Assembly (NCBI RefSeq): GCF_016901855.1
Contig: NZ_JACJKY010000017.1
Span: forward strand, 1 to 58,605
Direction of reading: 5' to 3'
DNA length: 58,605 nucleotides
Source: Merdimmobilis hominis
Lineage (GTDB): Bacteria > Bacillota > Clostridia > Oscillospirales > Ruminococcaceae
Of this stretch, positions 37,898 to 46,218 are shown piece by piece. Numbering within the stretch: the stretch's first letter is position 1; the number at the start of each line of letters is the position of its first letter. Made by a program: the position numbers and the translations under genes. The notes beneath the pieces were generated by a model that saw only the letters and a list, made by a program, of their open reading frames with translations, was not told where the DNA came from and searched no databases.

Positions 37898-38338
37898 ATG
37901 CAAATTGAAGTCAAGATTGATCCGTCGTGCCGTGAACCAAAGCTCATTCTCTGCACCGACAAGCTGACCGATGAAATCACACTGCTCTTAAAGAAACTGT
38001 CGGAAGAAACGCCGGAAGTGATTGCAGGATTCAGCGGCCAGAATGTGACACTCCTTGCACAGCCTGATCTGTTCCGGATTTACACCGCAAACGGCAAGGT
38101 GTTCGCTCAAACCGAACGAGAAGAATATCAAATTCGTCTGCGGCTTTATGAGCTCGAACAGCGTCTGGATAAACGGATGTTTGCACGGATTTCTCATTCC
38201 GAAATCATCAATCTCAAACAAGTAAAAAGCTTTGATTTAAGCTTGACCGGAACGATCCGCGTATCGCTGTCAAATGGCACGGCAACGTATGTTTCCAGAC
38301 GATATGTTTCAAAAATCAAACAAATAGTAGGCATATGA
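37898..38338 (+). CDS. LytTR-family transcriptional regulator without receiver domain
   Basis: 146-aa DNA-binding protein. The LytTR domain fills about residues 45-146: it has the core ENVTLLAQ-like strand (GQNVTLLAQPDLFRIY), LEQRLDKRMFARISHSEIIN and VSRRYVSKIKQI, the recognition loop. There is no receiver domain, so it is not a classical two-component regulator. ATG at 37898 follows AGAGGTGATCCG. A TATACT -10 is 23 bp upstream but the -35 is weak, as in genes that need an activator. The DUF3021 gene follows with 10 bp gap, a pairing seen across Firmicutes. Confidence 0.9.
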   Translation: MQIEVKIDPSCREPKLILCTDKLTDEITLLLKKLSEETPEVIAGFSGQNVTLLAQPDLFRIYTANGKVFAQTEREEYQIRLRLYELEQRLDKRMFARISHSEIINLKQVKSFDLSLTGTIRVSLSNGTATYVSRRYVSKIKQIVGI

Positions 38339-38348
38339 GGTGACTGTT

Positions 38349-38798
38349 ATGAAGAAAAAAATCCTGCTGCGCGCACTCGTAGGGGTTCCGATCGGAATTA
38401 CCATCTGTTTTCTCTTGGGGCTAAACGCCTCTTCTTTGATTGATGACGGAACGTTTTATGCCGTTGTACCAAACCTTGTTGACGCATATGGCTCGGAACT
38501 AAACGCCGTATATGTGCAAACGCTTGTTGTCATCCTGTATAGTGCGATGTGGGGCGCCATTTCTGTTATTTGGGAATGCGAGCGTCTGAATCTGTTAAAA
38601 CAGACACTGCTGCACTTTATCATCTGCACGTCCGCGACTTTCCCGGTTGCCTATTTTCTGCACTGGATGGAGCATTCGTTCATGGGCATTATCTGCTACT
38701 TTTCGATTTTTGCCTTCATCTACTGTGCAATCTGGCTCATCCAATATCTCTCGATGCGCCGAAATATCAAACGATTAAATGAATCCCTCCGAAAATAA
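38349..38798 (+). CDS. DUF3021 membrane protein, partner of the LytTR regulator
   Basis: 149-aa protein with four predicted membrane helices (about residues 8-26, 53-75, 85-103, 110-132) and a basic C-terminal tail (MRRNIKRLNESLRK) on the cytoplasmic side. DUF3021 proteins nearly always follow a stand-alone LytTR gene. By analogy with streptococcal LytTR systems (HdrRM, BrsRM), where a membrane protein inhibits the regulator, it may hold the regulator inactive (inference). ATG at 38349 has GAGGTG 6 bp upstream; a GTG at 38340 is within that site. Confidence 0.88.
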   Translation: MKKKILLRALVGVPIGITICFLLGLNASSLIDDGTFYAVVPNLVDAYGSELNAVYVQTLVVILYSAMWGAISVIWECERLNLLKQTLLHFIICTSATFPVAYFLHWMEHSFMGIICYFSIFAFIYCAIWLIQYLSMRRNIKRLNESLRK

Positions 38799-38800
38799 TG

Positions 38801-38832
38801 AAACGGTCAAACGCGCTTGCGTTTGACCGTTT
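38801..38832. terminator. Bidirectional terminator between DUF3021 and the permease gene
   Basis: AAACGGTCAAACGC / GCGTTTGACCGTTT with a GCTT loop, T-rich on both sides. It lies between convergent genes. Confidence 0.88.
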
Positions 38833-38835
38833 TCT

Positions 38836-39546
38836 TTACACACCGGTGCGTTTTAATAATGCAATCGACCAGCCTAACAATGCAATCACGACAACAACAC
38901 CGAGCACCGACCATGCCACCGCCGGCATTCTCGCACAAAAATCAGCGGCAGTCAGTACAACATGAGTAAAAAAGTTCGTGTCTGTACGATTTGAAATAAT
39001 ACTTGTCACCGGACCTGACAGCAATCCCGGCAAAACAAAGATCGCATACAAAATGACATATGCGCCCCGCCCGTACCGCATCATGAGTGCACCGAAGAAC
39101 CCGAAGAAAATCACCATTGCGCCGACCACCAACGGATATACCCAAATCGGAATAAACTGCACCAGCCAAACACTCTCCATCTGCGGTAAAAACAGCCGCA
39201 GTGCCAGCACTTCAAGCCCGCTCATCACCACAAAACCGACCGCAACAGCGCTCCATTCAATCAGCGCACGCACATAGAGCACACTGATTGCCACCCGCCG
39301 CGATGTACCAAGCTGCACCAAAAACGATGTACCGAATCCGAACAGCGAAAGCGTAGACATAACCGCACAGATAAACAGTACCACAACACCCAGAATACTG
39401 CCGAGCGGAATGATTTCATCGGCAAGCGATGAAAAAACAATTCCTCCGATCACTCCGATCAAAAACGCACCGACAGCAAACAGTGACATCCATTGATAAG
39501 AGGACGTATACACGCCAAACGAAGCCGAAAATGCCCGTTTCCACAT
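38836..39546 (-). CDS. ABC-type membrane protein (second of two)
   Basis: 236-aa protein with about six hydrophobic helices and no other recognisable domain. It is the last gene of a GntR-ATPase-permease-permease unit, overlapping nothing and starting 14 bp after the previous stop, with AAGGAGGGAG before the ATG at 39546. It is probably one half of an ABC-2-type membrane domain. The substrate is unknown. An in-frame upstream ATG (39585) lacks a ribosome-binding site. Confidence 0.75.
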   Translation of the reverse strand: MWKRAFSASFGVYTSSYQWMSLFAVGAFLIGVIGGIVFSSLADEIIPLGSILGVVVLFICAVMSTLSLFGFGTSFLVQLGTSRRVAISVLYVRALIEWSAVAVGFVVMSGLEVLALRLFLPQMESVWLVQFIPIWVYPLVVGAMVIFFGFFGALMMRYGRGAYVILYAIFVLPGLLSGPVTSIISNRTDTNFFTHVVLTAADFCARMPAVAWSVLGVVVVIALLGWSIALLKRTGV

Positions 39547-39559
39547 AAAACTCCCTCCT

Positions 39560-40219
39560 TTATCGTACCGCATACCGCCGTACAAACAGCCAGTAAGCCA
39601 ACCCGCTCAGCACGCACGATACAACGACTGCCAGCAGAAATACCCACAGCGGCATAGTGAACATTTGGAAAATCGGAAGCATGCCGTCTGTTCCCAGCAT
39701 GCCGATTGTTCCGCCGAACACACCGCCGCAGATTGCACACACGGCCACCAAAAACACCATACCGAGTTTTCCGCCGACATGGTGGCTGAAAAATCCCATA
39801 AAATCACCAACGGATGCTGCAAGCAATCCATATCCGAACATCGTAAACAGCCCTTCTGCCGAAAATGCTGCCGGAATGCCGGAAAGCAGATTGTTGCACA
39901 CAATCCCGAGCGCCACCATCAGACTGCATGAAAACGCAATAATAACCTTTAATATCTGCAATCCGATAAATGCTGCACGCCGCGTCGTTCCCATGGACAG
40001 TGCAATGCCAAAATAAATGCCCGGAAACTGAAACAAAATCACAAACGGCACCAGATATGAAAACAGTGTCCACGCAATGGAGAAGAAGCCGGGATTGCCG
40101 GAAAGCTGTCCGTACACGATAAAAAACACCATCACAAGCGCGGTTGCGCCAACCGTTTTCACCGCAATCCGCAGATCATTTTTTATATTACGTCCGATCA
40201 TTGAAAGAAGCATAGCCAT
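39560..40219 (-). CDS. ABC-type membrane protein (first of two)
   Basis: 219-aa protein with an N-terminal cytoplasmic stretch (MIGRNIKNDLRIAVKT) and about six hydrophobic helices. No family is certain; it resembles ABC-2 permease partners of YtrA-type operons. Its start lies 32 bp inside the end of the ATPase gene, so translation is probably coupled. GGAGAGGAGA stands before the ATG. Confidence 0.75.
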   Translation of the reverse strand: MAMLLSMIGRNIKNDLRIAVKTVGATALVMVFFIVYGQLSGNPGFFSIAWTLFSYLVPFVILFQFPGIYFGIALSMGTTRRAAFIGLQILKVIIAFSCSLMVALGIVCNNLLSGIPAAFSAEGLFTMFGYGLLAASVGDFMGFFSHHVGGKLGMVFLVAVCAICGGVFGGTIGMLGTDGMLPIFQMFTMPLWVFLLAVVVSCVLSGLAYWLFVRRYAVR

Positions 40220-41111
40220 TCTCCTCTCCTGCCTGCCGTGTCAGATATACAAAGATTTTCTGAAGCGGAACAGCGCTCACCGTGAGTTCGCCGCGGTATT
40301 GCTCCGTCGGGAACGACTGACCCGGTTTTAACCGGATGCACACCATTTTATGGCGGCCCATCTGCTCGGTATTCAGCCGCTCATATCCGCTGACTGCACG
40401 GTCGACCACTTCGTCAAGACCATTCACATACAGACACGAATCAATCAGATCCTGTGTGTTTTCTTTTAATCGCACAACACCGTCATTCAAAATGATGATT
40501 TCTTCAAGCACATTCGCCGCTTCCTCGATGATATGCGTCGAGAGGATAAATGTCCGGTTGCTGCGGGCATATTCCTCCAAAAGGAGCGCATAGAACCGAT
40601 CGCGCATATACACGTCAAGACCTGCGACCGGCTCGTCAAGGATCGTGATCGGCGCGCCCGATGCAAGTGCGATTGTGATTGTCACAAGACTCATCATGCC
40701 CTTGTTCATTTTGCAGATTTTTTTGTTTTTGTCGATGCCGAATTCCTTAATGAGAAAATCCGCATAGGCCGCGTCCCAATTCGGATAAAAGCATGCCGCC
40801 GATTTTAAGTACTCCTTTGCCTTCAGTGTATTCTGACCGAACAGAATTGTCGGACTTAATTCCCGTGAAAAGCAAAGTGCAGAAAGCGCCGTTTCATTTT
40901 CCCATACCGGCTGACCGTTATAAGTAATCTCGCCCGCACCCGCACGGTTTTGACCGGTCAGAATGCTCAAAAGCGTCGTTTTGCCGACACCGTTTCGGCC
41001 AATCAGCCCATAAATGTGTCCCGGCTCGATCGTTAAATCAACGCCTTTTAATACCTCTTTTTTCCCATATGATTTGGTCACTTGTGTGCATACAAGACAA
41101 TTCTCGCTCAT
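40188..41111 (-). CDS. ABC transporter ATP-binding protein
   Basis: 307-aa ATPase. Walker A GRNGVGKTT (about residues 38-46), Q-loop region, Walker B ITILDEPVAGLD and the switch His in STHIIEEA are all present. The signature motif is KMNKGMMS, a SKGM-type variant of LSGGQ with Asn in place of Ser. A C-terminal extension of about 90 residues follows the core. ATG at 41111 gives a 9-bp spacing to GGAGG; the ATG at 41117 would be only 3 bp from it. It follows the GntR gene by 21 bp. YtrA-type operons commonly export or sense envelope-active antibiotics, but the substrate here is unknown. Confidence 0.9.
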   Translation of the reverse strand: MSENCLVCTQVTKSYGKKEVLKGVDLTIEPGHIYGLIGRNGVGKTTLLSILTGQNRAGAGEITYNGQPVWENETALSALCFSRELSPTILFGQNTLKAKEYLKSAACFYPNWDAAYADFLIKEFGIDKNKKICKMNKGMMSLVTITIALASGAPITILDEPVAGLDVYMRDRFYALLLEEYARSNRTFILSTHIIEEAANVLEEIIILNDGVVRLKENTQDLIDSCLYVNGLDEVVDRAVSGYERLNTEQMGRHKMVCIRLKPGQSFPTEQYRGELTVSAVPLQKIFVYLTRQAGEENGYASFNDRT

Positions 41112-41132
41112 TGTCATACGCCTCCCTGCCTG

Positions 41133-41507
41133 TTACAGTGTGGATTTCCCCTCCATTGCGGAGGATACCATTTTTAAAAGTTCGTCTTTTGTGATGTTTA
41201 AAACGTTTGCCTCTGCGGCAAGTCCCACCACATACTGCTTGTAAAAATTCGATTTTCTCTGTGCCACAATTTGTTTCACGGCGCCTGCCGAAACAAACAT
41301 GCCAATCCCTCGCTTTTTATACAAAATGCCGCGCTCTACAAGCAAATTTAATCCCTTTGCCGCAGTCGCGGGATTGATTGCATACATCCGCGAGAGCTCG
41401 TTTGTCGACGGAACGCGCTCTTCCTCCAAAAGTATCCCGCGCAGGATCTGATCTTCGATCATTTCCTCAATCTGCAGATAAATGGATTTTTCATCGGAAA
41501 GCTGCAA
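41133..41507 (-). CDS. GntR-family (YtrA-type) repressor
   Basis: 124-aa regulator with an N-terminal winged helix (SIYLQIEEMIEDQILRGI) and a short C-terminal dimerisation tail, as in the YtrA subfamily. The recognition helix region is PSTNELSRMYAINPATAAKG. The start is a judgement call: TTG at 41507 has GGAGGTG 6 bp upstream and gives the family's usual MQL-S-D-E-K start, while the ATG at 41522 lies just before that site. It precedes the ABC genes and likely represses its own operon at 41529-41540. Confidence 0.88.
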   Translation of the reverse strand: MQLSDEKSIYLQIEEMIEDQILRGILLEEERVPSTNELSRMYAINPATAAKGLNLLVERGILYKKRGIGMFVSAGAVKQIVAQRKSNFYKQYVVGLAAEANVLNITKDELLKMVSSAMEGKSTL

Positions 41508-41528
41508 TCGATTCACCTCCATGGTTCA

Positions 41529-41540
41529 TTACTTATGTAA
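41529..41540. promoter_or_regulatory. Palindrome at the transcription start of the GntR-ABC operon
   Basis: TTAC-TTAT-GTAA, a 4-bp arm palindrome, 4 bp downstream of the -10 element and spanning the predicted start of transcription. The position suits an operator for the GntR protein; specificity is inferred. Confidence 0.45.
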
Positions 41541-41543
41541 CTA

Positions 41544-41572
41544 ACTATATCACCAAGAGTATGCCTTGTCAA
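41544..41572 (-). promoter_or_regulatory. Promoter of the GntR-ABC operon
   Basis: On the minus strand TTGACA (41567-41572), 17 bp, TATAGT (41544-41549). Start of transcription near 41537. Confidence 0.82.
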
Positions 41573-41582
41573 TAGGAAAACA

Positions 41583-41617
41583 AAAAAACGATCCGGAAAA
41601 TTTCCGGATCGTTTTTT
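41583..41617 (-). terminator. Terminator of the LacI-family gene
   Basis: AAAAACGATCCGGAAA / TTTCCGGATCGTTTTT, overlapping the stop codon of the LacI gene at its right edge, with T runs on both strands. Confidence 0.9.
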
Positions 41618-42642
41618 CAGTCCAAATTATAACGAAGCTTGACTTCATTTTGTGTATACAGATGTTTTCTTGAGGGGCGCTTTTCATGCAAAAGCCAATC
41701 GGTTGTGATGGTCACAGCGTCGTGTCCTTGCTTCATTGGCTGCTGACACACCGTCGCATTCACAATTCCCGATTCAATATACGCTTTGATATTGTCGGTA
41801 TCATCCACGGTAATGATTTTGAGTTTTTTCTCGAGTCCGCATTCCTTGACCGCACGGATACCGCCGTCAATACCGCCTGCACAAAAATAAAGTGCATCCA
41901 GCGAATGGTTTTCAAGCATTTCCTTTGTCACACGATAGCCGATCTCGTTGTCGTCCTCTGTTTCGGCAACAGCGCGCACATGAATGCGCGGATAATCCTG
42001 TTCGCAGACCTGCGAAAATCCGTTCACACGCTGCTGGTGGCCGAGAATATGTGCAGAACCGGTCAGAATACCGACGGAAATATCACCGAGCGTGATTTGT
42101 CCGAGAAGTTCCGCTGCGGTCTGACCGCTTCGAACATAGTCACAGCCGATAAAGCACAGCTTTGCGAGACCGGTCACGTCCATATTGAGCGTGACAACCG
42201 CAATATCCTCTGCGGCAATCTGATTGAGCCGGTCAATGACGCGATGATCGTTGATCGGGGTAATGACGAGTGCATTCGGCGGATTCTGCATCAGTTCATC
42301 GATTTTTTGGAGCTGTTCTTCCACCGAAAAGCCGGTCAGCTCAAACGTTTCGACTGTAATGCCGTAAGAGCGGATCTCACGCATTCCGTTTTGGATTCCG
42401 CGCCGCACTTTTTCAAAAAACGGGTTTTGTCCGGAGTTTAACAAAATATCAATCCGCAGTTTTCGTTTGGAGATCGCAAGCGCTTTCGCAACCGCGTTCG
42501 GCTCATAGTTTAATTCTTTTGCGATGCGGCGGACATGTGCCGCCACCTCTGCATTCACGCCTGGGCGGTTATTGAGCGCACGGTCCACCGTTCCGCGGGA
42601 TACGCCCGCTTTTTCGGCAATCATGCGGATGGTCACTGCCAT
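41617..42642 (-). CDS. LacI-family transcriptional regulator
   Basis: 341-aa repressor with an N-terminal LacI helix-turn-helix (IRMIAEKAGVSRGTVDRALN, residues 5-24) and hinge, then a periplasmic-binding-protein-like sensor domain (about residues 60-330). The sensor contains TLNMDVTGLAKLCFIGCDYVRSG, of the Peripla_BP_4 type. No sugar transporter or glycosidase gene is adjacent, so its targets are elsewhere. Promoter and terminator are its own. GGAAGGGG lies before the ATG. Confidence 0.9.
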   Translation of the reverse strand: MAVTIRMIAEKAGVSRGTVDRALNNRPGVNAEVAAHVRRIAKELNYEPNAVAKALAISKRKLRIDILLNSGQNPFFEKVRRGIQNGMREIRSYGITVETFELTGFSVEEQLQKIDELMQNPPNALVITPINDHRVIDRLNQIAAEDIAVVTLNMDVTGLAKLCFIGCDYVRSGQTAAELLGQITLGDISVGILTGSAHILGHQQRVNGFSQVCEQDYPRIHVRAVAETEDDNEIGYRVTKEMLENHSLDALYFCAGGIDGGIRAVKECGLEKKLKIITVDDTDNIKAYIESGIVNATVCQQPMKQGHDAVTITTDWLLHEKRPSRKHLYTQNEVKLRYNLD

Positions 42643-42676
42643 AAAACAAAACCCCTTCCACTGTTTGGTTGTCTTT

Positions 42677-42706
42677 ATTATATAATTATGGTTCCCGCTT
42701 TGTCAA
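42677..42706 (-). promoter_or_regulatory. Promoter of the LacI-family gene
   Basis: On the minus strand TTGACA (42701-42706), 18 bp, TATAAT (42677-42682). No clear LacI-type palindrome is seen over it. Confidence 0.75.
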
Positions 42707-42723
42707 GAAAGGGTGATATCACA

Positions 42724-42759
42724 AAACATGCGTTTTGGAAGAACCAAAACGCATGTTTT
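42724..42759 (-). terminator. Terminator of the tig-clpP-clpX operon
   Basis: AAACATGCGTTTTGG / CCAAAACGCATGTTT stem, 9 bp after the clpX stop codon, with T-rich tails. Confidence 0.88.
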
Positions 42760-42768
42760 CATACCTGT

Positions 42769-44046
42769 TTATGACACCGATTCCGGCAGTTCTTTGCTGC
42801 TGCGCCGTTTTAACAGCTTCGGTTTTGCTTCACCGCGTACCACTTCTCCGGTAATCGTCACTTTTTTGACGTCCGGACTCGACGGAATCGTGAACATCAA
42901 ATCGCCCAGAATCCCTTCAAGAATGCCGCGCAGTCCGCGCGCGCCTGTTTTACGCTCGATTGCAAGCTTTGCAATTTCCGCAAACGCATCGTCGGTAAAG
43001 GAGAGCTCCACACCGTCCATCGCAAACAAGGATTGATACTGTTTGACAAACGCATTTTTCGGCTCGGTGAGAATGCGTTTGAGCATCTCTTCGTCGAGCT
43101 CTTCAAGCACTGCAATCACCGGAATACGGCCGACCAATTCCGGAATCAAGCCGTATTTGACCAGATCGTGCGGAATGACCTGCTTCATGATATTGTCGCC
43201 GGTTTTTTCGTCCTTGGAAAAAACCTCGCCGCCGAAACCGAGCGAACCTTTTTTCGAACGGTTTGCGATGATCTTTTCGATGCCGTCAAACGCACCGCCG
43301 CAGATGAACAGAATGTTTTTCGTGTTCACTTGGATATATTCCTGATGCGGATGCTTCCGTCCACCCTGCGGCGGCACATTGGAAACCGTACCTTCGATGA
43401 TTTTAAGCAGTGCCTGCTGCACACCTTCGCCGGACACGTCGCGTGTAATCGACGTATTCTCCGACTTGCGGGCAATTTTGTCGATCTCATCGATATAGAT
43501 GATGCCGCGTTCTGCTGCCTGGACGTCAAAATCCGCCGCCTGCAGAAGCCGTACGAGCACGTTTTCGACGTCGTCGCCGACATAGCCTGCCTCGGTCAGT
43601 GTTGTAGCGTCCGCAATCGCAAACGGCACATCCAACAGCTTCGCGAGTGTCTGTGCAAGCATCGTTTTACCGACACCGGTCGGACCTAACAGCAAAATAT
43701 TGCTTTTTTGAATCTCGACATCGTCATCCGCGCCGCCTGCAATTCGTTTATAGTGGTTATACACCGCAACCGCCAAACGCCGTTTTGCCTCGTCCTGGCC
43801 GATGACATATTCATCAAACACCGCTTTGATCTCTGCCGGTTTTAACACGATCATATCGTCGCCGTGTCCTTTTTTGTGGCTGGCAGACGGAAACGGATTT
43901 TCGTCGTTTAACATCTGATAGCACAGATAGACGCACTCGTCACAGATAAACGCGCCGTTCGAGTAAAGCAGGCGGTCTACTTCTTTTTCGCTCTTGCCGC
44001 AGAAGCTGCAGCAGGGCATTTTTCTTTCATCGTGATTGTTGGGCAT
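42769..44046 (-). CDS. clpX: ClpX, unfoldase subunit of ClpXP
   Basis: 425-aa AAA+ ATPase that unfolds substrates and feeds them to ClpP. The zinc-binding N-domain has Cys13, Cys16, Cys35 and Cys38. Walker A is GPTGVGKT, Walker [11 protein letters not shown], and the pore loop GYVGDDVEN. The ClpP-binding loop contains LGFG ([11 protein letters not shown]). ATG at 44046 follows AAAGGGGTGTGGCT; a GTG 6 bp earlier overlaps that site. It lies 18 bp after clpP. Confidence 0.97.
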   Translation of the reverse strand: MPNNHDERKMPCCSFCGKSEKEVDRLLYSNGAFICDECVYLCYQMLNDENPFPSASHKKGHGDDMIVLKPAEIKAVFDEYVIGQDEAKRRLAVAVYNHYKRIAGGADDDVEIQKSNILLLGPTGVGKTMLAQTLAKLLDVPFAIADATTLTEAGYVGDDVENVLVRLLQAADFDVQAAERGIIYIDEIDKIARKSENTSITRDVSGEGVQQALLKIIEGTVSNVPPQGGRKHPHQEYIQVNTKNILFICGGAFDGIEKIIANRSKKGSLGFGGEVFSKDEKTGDNIMKQVIPHDLVKYGLIPELVGRIPVIAVLEELDEEMLKRILTEPKNAFVKQYQSLFAMDGVELSFTDDAFAEIAKLAIERKTGARGLRGILEGILGDLMFTIPSSPDVKKVTITGEVVRGEAKPKLLKRRSSKELPESVS

Positions 44047-44064
44047 AGCCACACCCCTTTTTGC

Positions 44065-44646
44065 TTATCGTTTGGAAATAACCTTGTCGATGAGTCCGTA
44101 TGCGCATGCTTCGTCCGCAGACATGAAGTAATCGCGCTCGCAGTCGCGGGTGATCTCCTCCACCGATTTACCGGTGTTCTCTGCAAGGATTTCATTCAAA
44201 TGCTTTTTCATTTTGATGATCCAGTTTGCCTGGATCTCGATATCGGTTGCCTGACCCTGGCTGCCGCCGGACGGCTGGTGAATCATCACTTCGCTGTTTG
44301 GAAGTGCGAAACGTTTGCCTTTTGCACCGCTCGAGAGCAGGAATGCACCCATCGAAGCCGCCATGCCGATGCAGATTGTGGACACATCGCATTTGATGTA
44401 CTGCATTGTGTCATAGATTGCCATACCGGCTGTGATCGAGCCGCCCGGGCTGTTGATATAAAGGCTGATGTCTTTGTCCGGATCCTGACCCTCAAGATAC
44501 AAAAGCTGCGCCACAACGAGCGATGCGGATGCATCGTTGACTTCCTCACACAGCATGATGATACGGTCGTTTAACAACCGCGAAAAAATGTCATACGAAC
44601 GCTCGCTGTTGCCGGAACGTTCCACAACCATTGGGACTAAACTCAT
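44065..44646 (-). CDS. clpP: ClpP protease subunit
   Basis: 193-aa serine protease that forms the tetradecameric chamber of ClpXP. Catalytic triad: Ser98 in GMAASMGAF, His123 in VMIHQPSGG, Asp172 in [13 protein letters not shown] at 44646 follows AAGGAGAG; the frame is open upstream for 35 further codons through a hairpin. It is between tig and clpX, the usual Gram-positive and enterobacterial order. The 128-bp tig-clpP gap has a large inverted repeat. Confidence 0.97.
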   Translation of the reverse strand: MSLVPMVVERSGNSERSYDIFSRLLNDRIIMLCEEVNDASASLVVAQLLYLEGQDPDKDISLYINSPGGSITAGMAIYDTMQYIKCDVSTICIGMAASMGAFLLSSGAKGKRFALPNSEVMIHQPSGGSQGQATDIEIQANWIIKMKKHLNEILAENTGKSVEEITRDCERDYFMSADEACAYGLIDKVISKR

Positions 44647-44706
44647 TCTCTGAAACTCTCCTTTCAAAAAAGCGCAAAGTATGTCGATTTTTCCATTCAA
44701 CGAAGA

Positions 44707-44752
44707 AATGTTTAACACATGAACCGCGAACGCCGCCCGTATGTTAAACATT
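44707..44752. repeat. 11-bp inverted repeat between tig and clpP
   Basis: AATGTTTAACA (44707-44717) and TGTTAAACATT (44742-44752) are perfect complements around a 24-base GC-rich loop. Neither CIRCE (GAGTGCTAA) nor a CtsR direct repeat is present. It may be a processing site, or a partial terminator lacking a T run. Confidence 0.6.
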
Positions 44753-44773
44753 CCCCTTCCTGAACGTTATTGA

Positions 44774-46054
44774 TTATTTTACAACAGCGGTCTCTTTGAC
44801 AAGATCAACTGCTTTGTTGACTGCAACGTCTTTTGTAAGCTCAGCCGCTGCAATGTATTTTTTCACCTGGTCTGCTTCCATCTGATACATCTCAGCCAGT
44901 TTGTTGTACTCAGCTTCTAAGTCCTCGTCGGAAACGGTGATGTTTTCAACCTCTACGATTTTCTCAAGTGCCAGACGGATCTGCACACGTTTTTTCGCCT
45001 GCTCTTCAAAGGTCTGACGGAACGAAGCGATCTCCATGCCGGTGTATTTTAAATAGGTCTCGAGGTTCATGCCCTGACCCTGCAAACGATAGTCAAAGTC
45101 GCGGACCATGTCGTCGATTGCTGCTTCGTACATCTCGTTCGGGATGTCTGCTTCCATGTTCTCGATCACTTTGTCGATCAGCTTGTTTTCGACGTCGGTG
45201 TCAGCAGCTTTTTCGTTCTGCTCTTCCATTTTTTTTCGGATATCCGCTTTCAGCTCGTCGAGGGTATCAAACTCGCTGACGTCTTTTGCAAACTCATCGT
45301 CGAGTGCCGGTACTTCTTTTGCTTTGATCTCATGCAGTTTGCATTTGAACACTGCTTCTTTACCTTTTAACTCTTCTGCGTGATACTCCTCCGGGAAGGT
45401 GACGTTTACGTCGAACTCATCGCCGATGTTGTGGTTTTCAAGCTGCGGCTCAAATCCCGGGATGAACTGGCCGGAACCCAAAGTCAGGCTGTATTTTTCT
45501 GCTTTGCCGCCCTCAAACGGAACGCCGTCTACAAAGCCTTCAAAGTCGAACACAACAGTGTCGCCGTTCTGAGAAGCACGGTCATCCACGTCGATCTGAC
45601 GAGCGTTTCTGTCCTGCATTGCTTTTAAACGGTTGTCAACGTCTTCGTCGGTGACTTCTTTGACAGTTTTCTCTACTTCGATGCCTTTGTAATCTTTCAC
45701 GGTAACTTCCGGTTTTACAACGCATACAGCAGTAAAGGTCACGCCGTTTTTGGTGTCTGCTTCTTTCATCTCGACTTCCGGACGAGCAACAACCTCAAGT
45801 TTAGACTCTTCGATTGCTTCTGCCAGTGCAGCCGGGTACAGATCGTTGATTGCATCCTCAAAGAAAACGCCCTCGCCATACAGTTTCTCAACCATTTTGC
45901 GCGGTGCTTTGCCCTGACGGAAGCCCGGAACATTGATTTTTTTGATGTTCTTTTTGTATGCTTTTTCGATTGCTTTTTCAAACGCTTCTGCGTCGATGTG
46001 AATCGTCAGCTCATGTTTGTTTTTTTCGAGCTCTTTCGTTGCTGTTAAACTCAT
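44774..46054 (-). CDS. tig: Trigger factor
   Basis: 426-aa ribosome-bound chaperone. The ribosome-binding motif GFRQGKAPRKMV (G-F-R-x-G-K-x-P) is at about residues 45-56, the FKBP-type peptidyl-prolyl isomerase domain around 150-245 (GSGQFIPGFE, PEEYHAEEL), and a helical C-terminal domain follows. It has its own promoter at 46127-46156 with a hairpin leader and GGAGG before the ATG. It opens tig-clpP-clpX. Confidence 0.97.
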   Translation of the reverse strand: MSLTATKELEKNKHELTIHIDAEAFEKAIEKAYKKNIKKINVPGFRQGKAPRKMVEKLYGEGVFFEDAINDLYPAALAEAIEESKLEVVARPEVEMKEADTKNGVTFTAVCVVKPEVTVKDYKGIEVEKTVKEVTDEDVDNRLKAMQDRNARQIDVDDRASQNGDTVVFDFEGFVDGVPFEGGKAEKYSLTLGSGQFIPGFEPQLENHNIGDEFDVNVTFPEEYHAEELKGKEAVFKCKLHEIKAKEVPALDDEFAKDVSEFDTLDELKADIRKKMEEQNEKAADTDVENKLIDKVIENMEADIPNEMYEAAIDDMVRDFDYRLQGQGMNLETYLKYTGMEIASFRQTFEEQAKKRVQIRLALEKIVEVENITVSDEDLEAEYNKLAEMYQMEADQVKKYIAAAELTKDVAVNKAVDLVKETAVVK

Positions 46055-46083
46055 ATTCGTCCTCCATATGAAACGTTGTCATA

Positions 46084-46113
46084 CGGCAGTTTTTGATCTT
46101 TTCTATACTGCCG
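46084..46113 (-). promoter_or_regulatory. Hairpin in the tig leader
   Basis: CGGCAGT and ACTGCCG form a 7-bp stem with a 16-base loop, 29 bp upstream of the tig start codon. Function unknown. Confidence 0.35.
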
Positions 46114-46126
46114 CAGTTTACGTTTT

Positions 46127-46156
46127 ATTATACCATACCCGTTTTCAGAAAAGCAA
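46127..46156 (-). promoter_or_regulatory. Promoter of tig-clpP-clpX
   Basis: On the minus strand TTGCTT (46151-46156), 18 bp, TATAAT (46127-46132) with TGG as an extended -10. The same TTGCTT-18-TATAAT layout drives the DUF951-prfA operon. Confidence 0.75.
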
Positions 46157-46218
46157 GCGGAATCCGCGAAATTCTGCGGCTTTGCGCGACTTTTTCAAAA
46201 AGCGAGCGTAAAAACCTC

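Noticed and set aside
38340-38348. GTG start for the DUF3021 gene
   Set aside because: It lies within the GAGGTG ribosome-binding site of the ATG at 38349.
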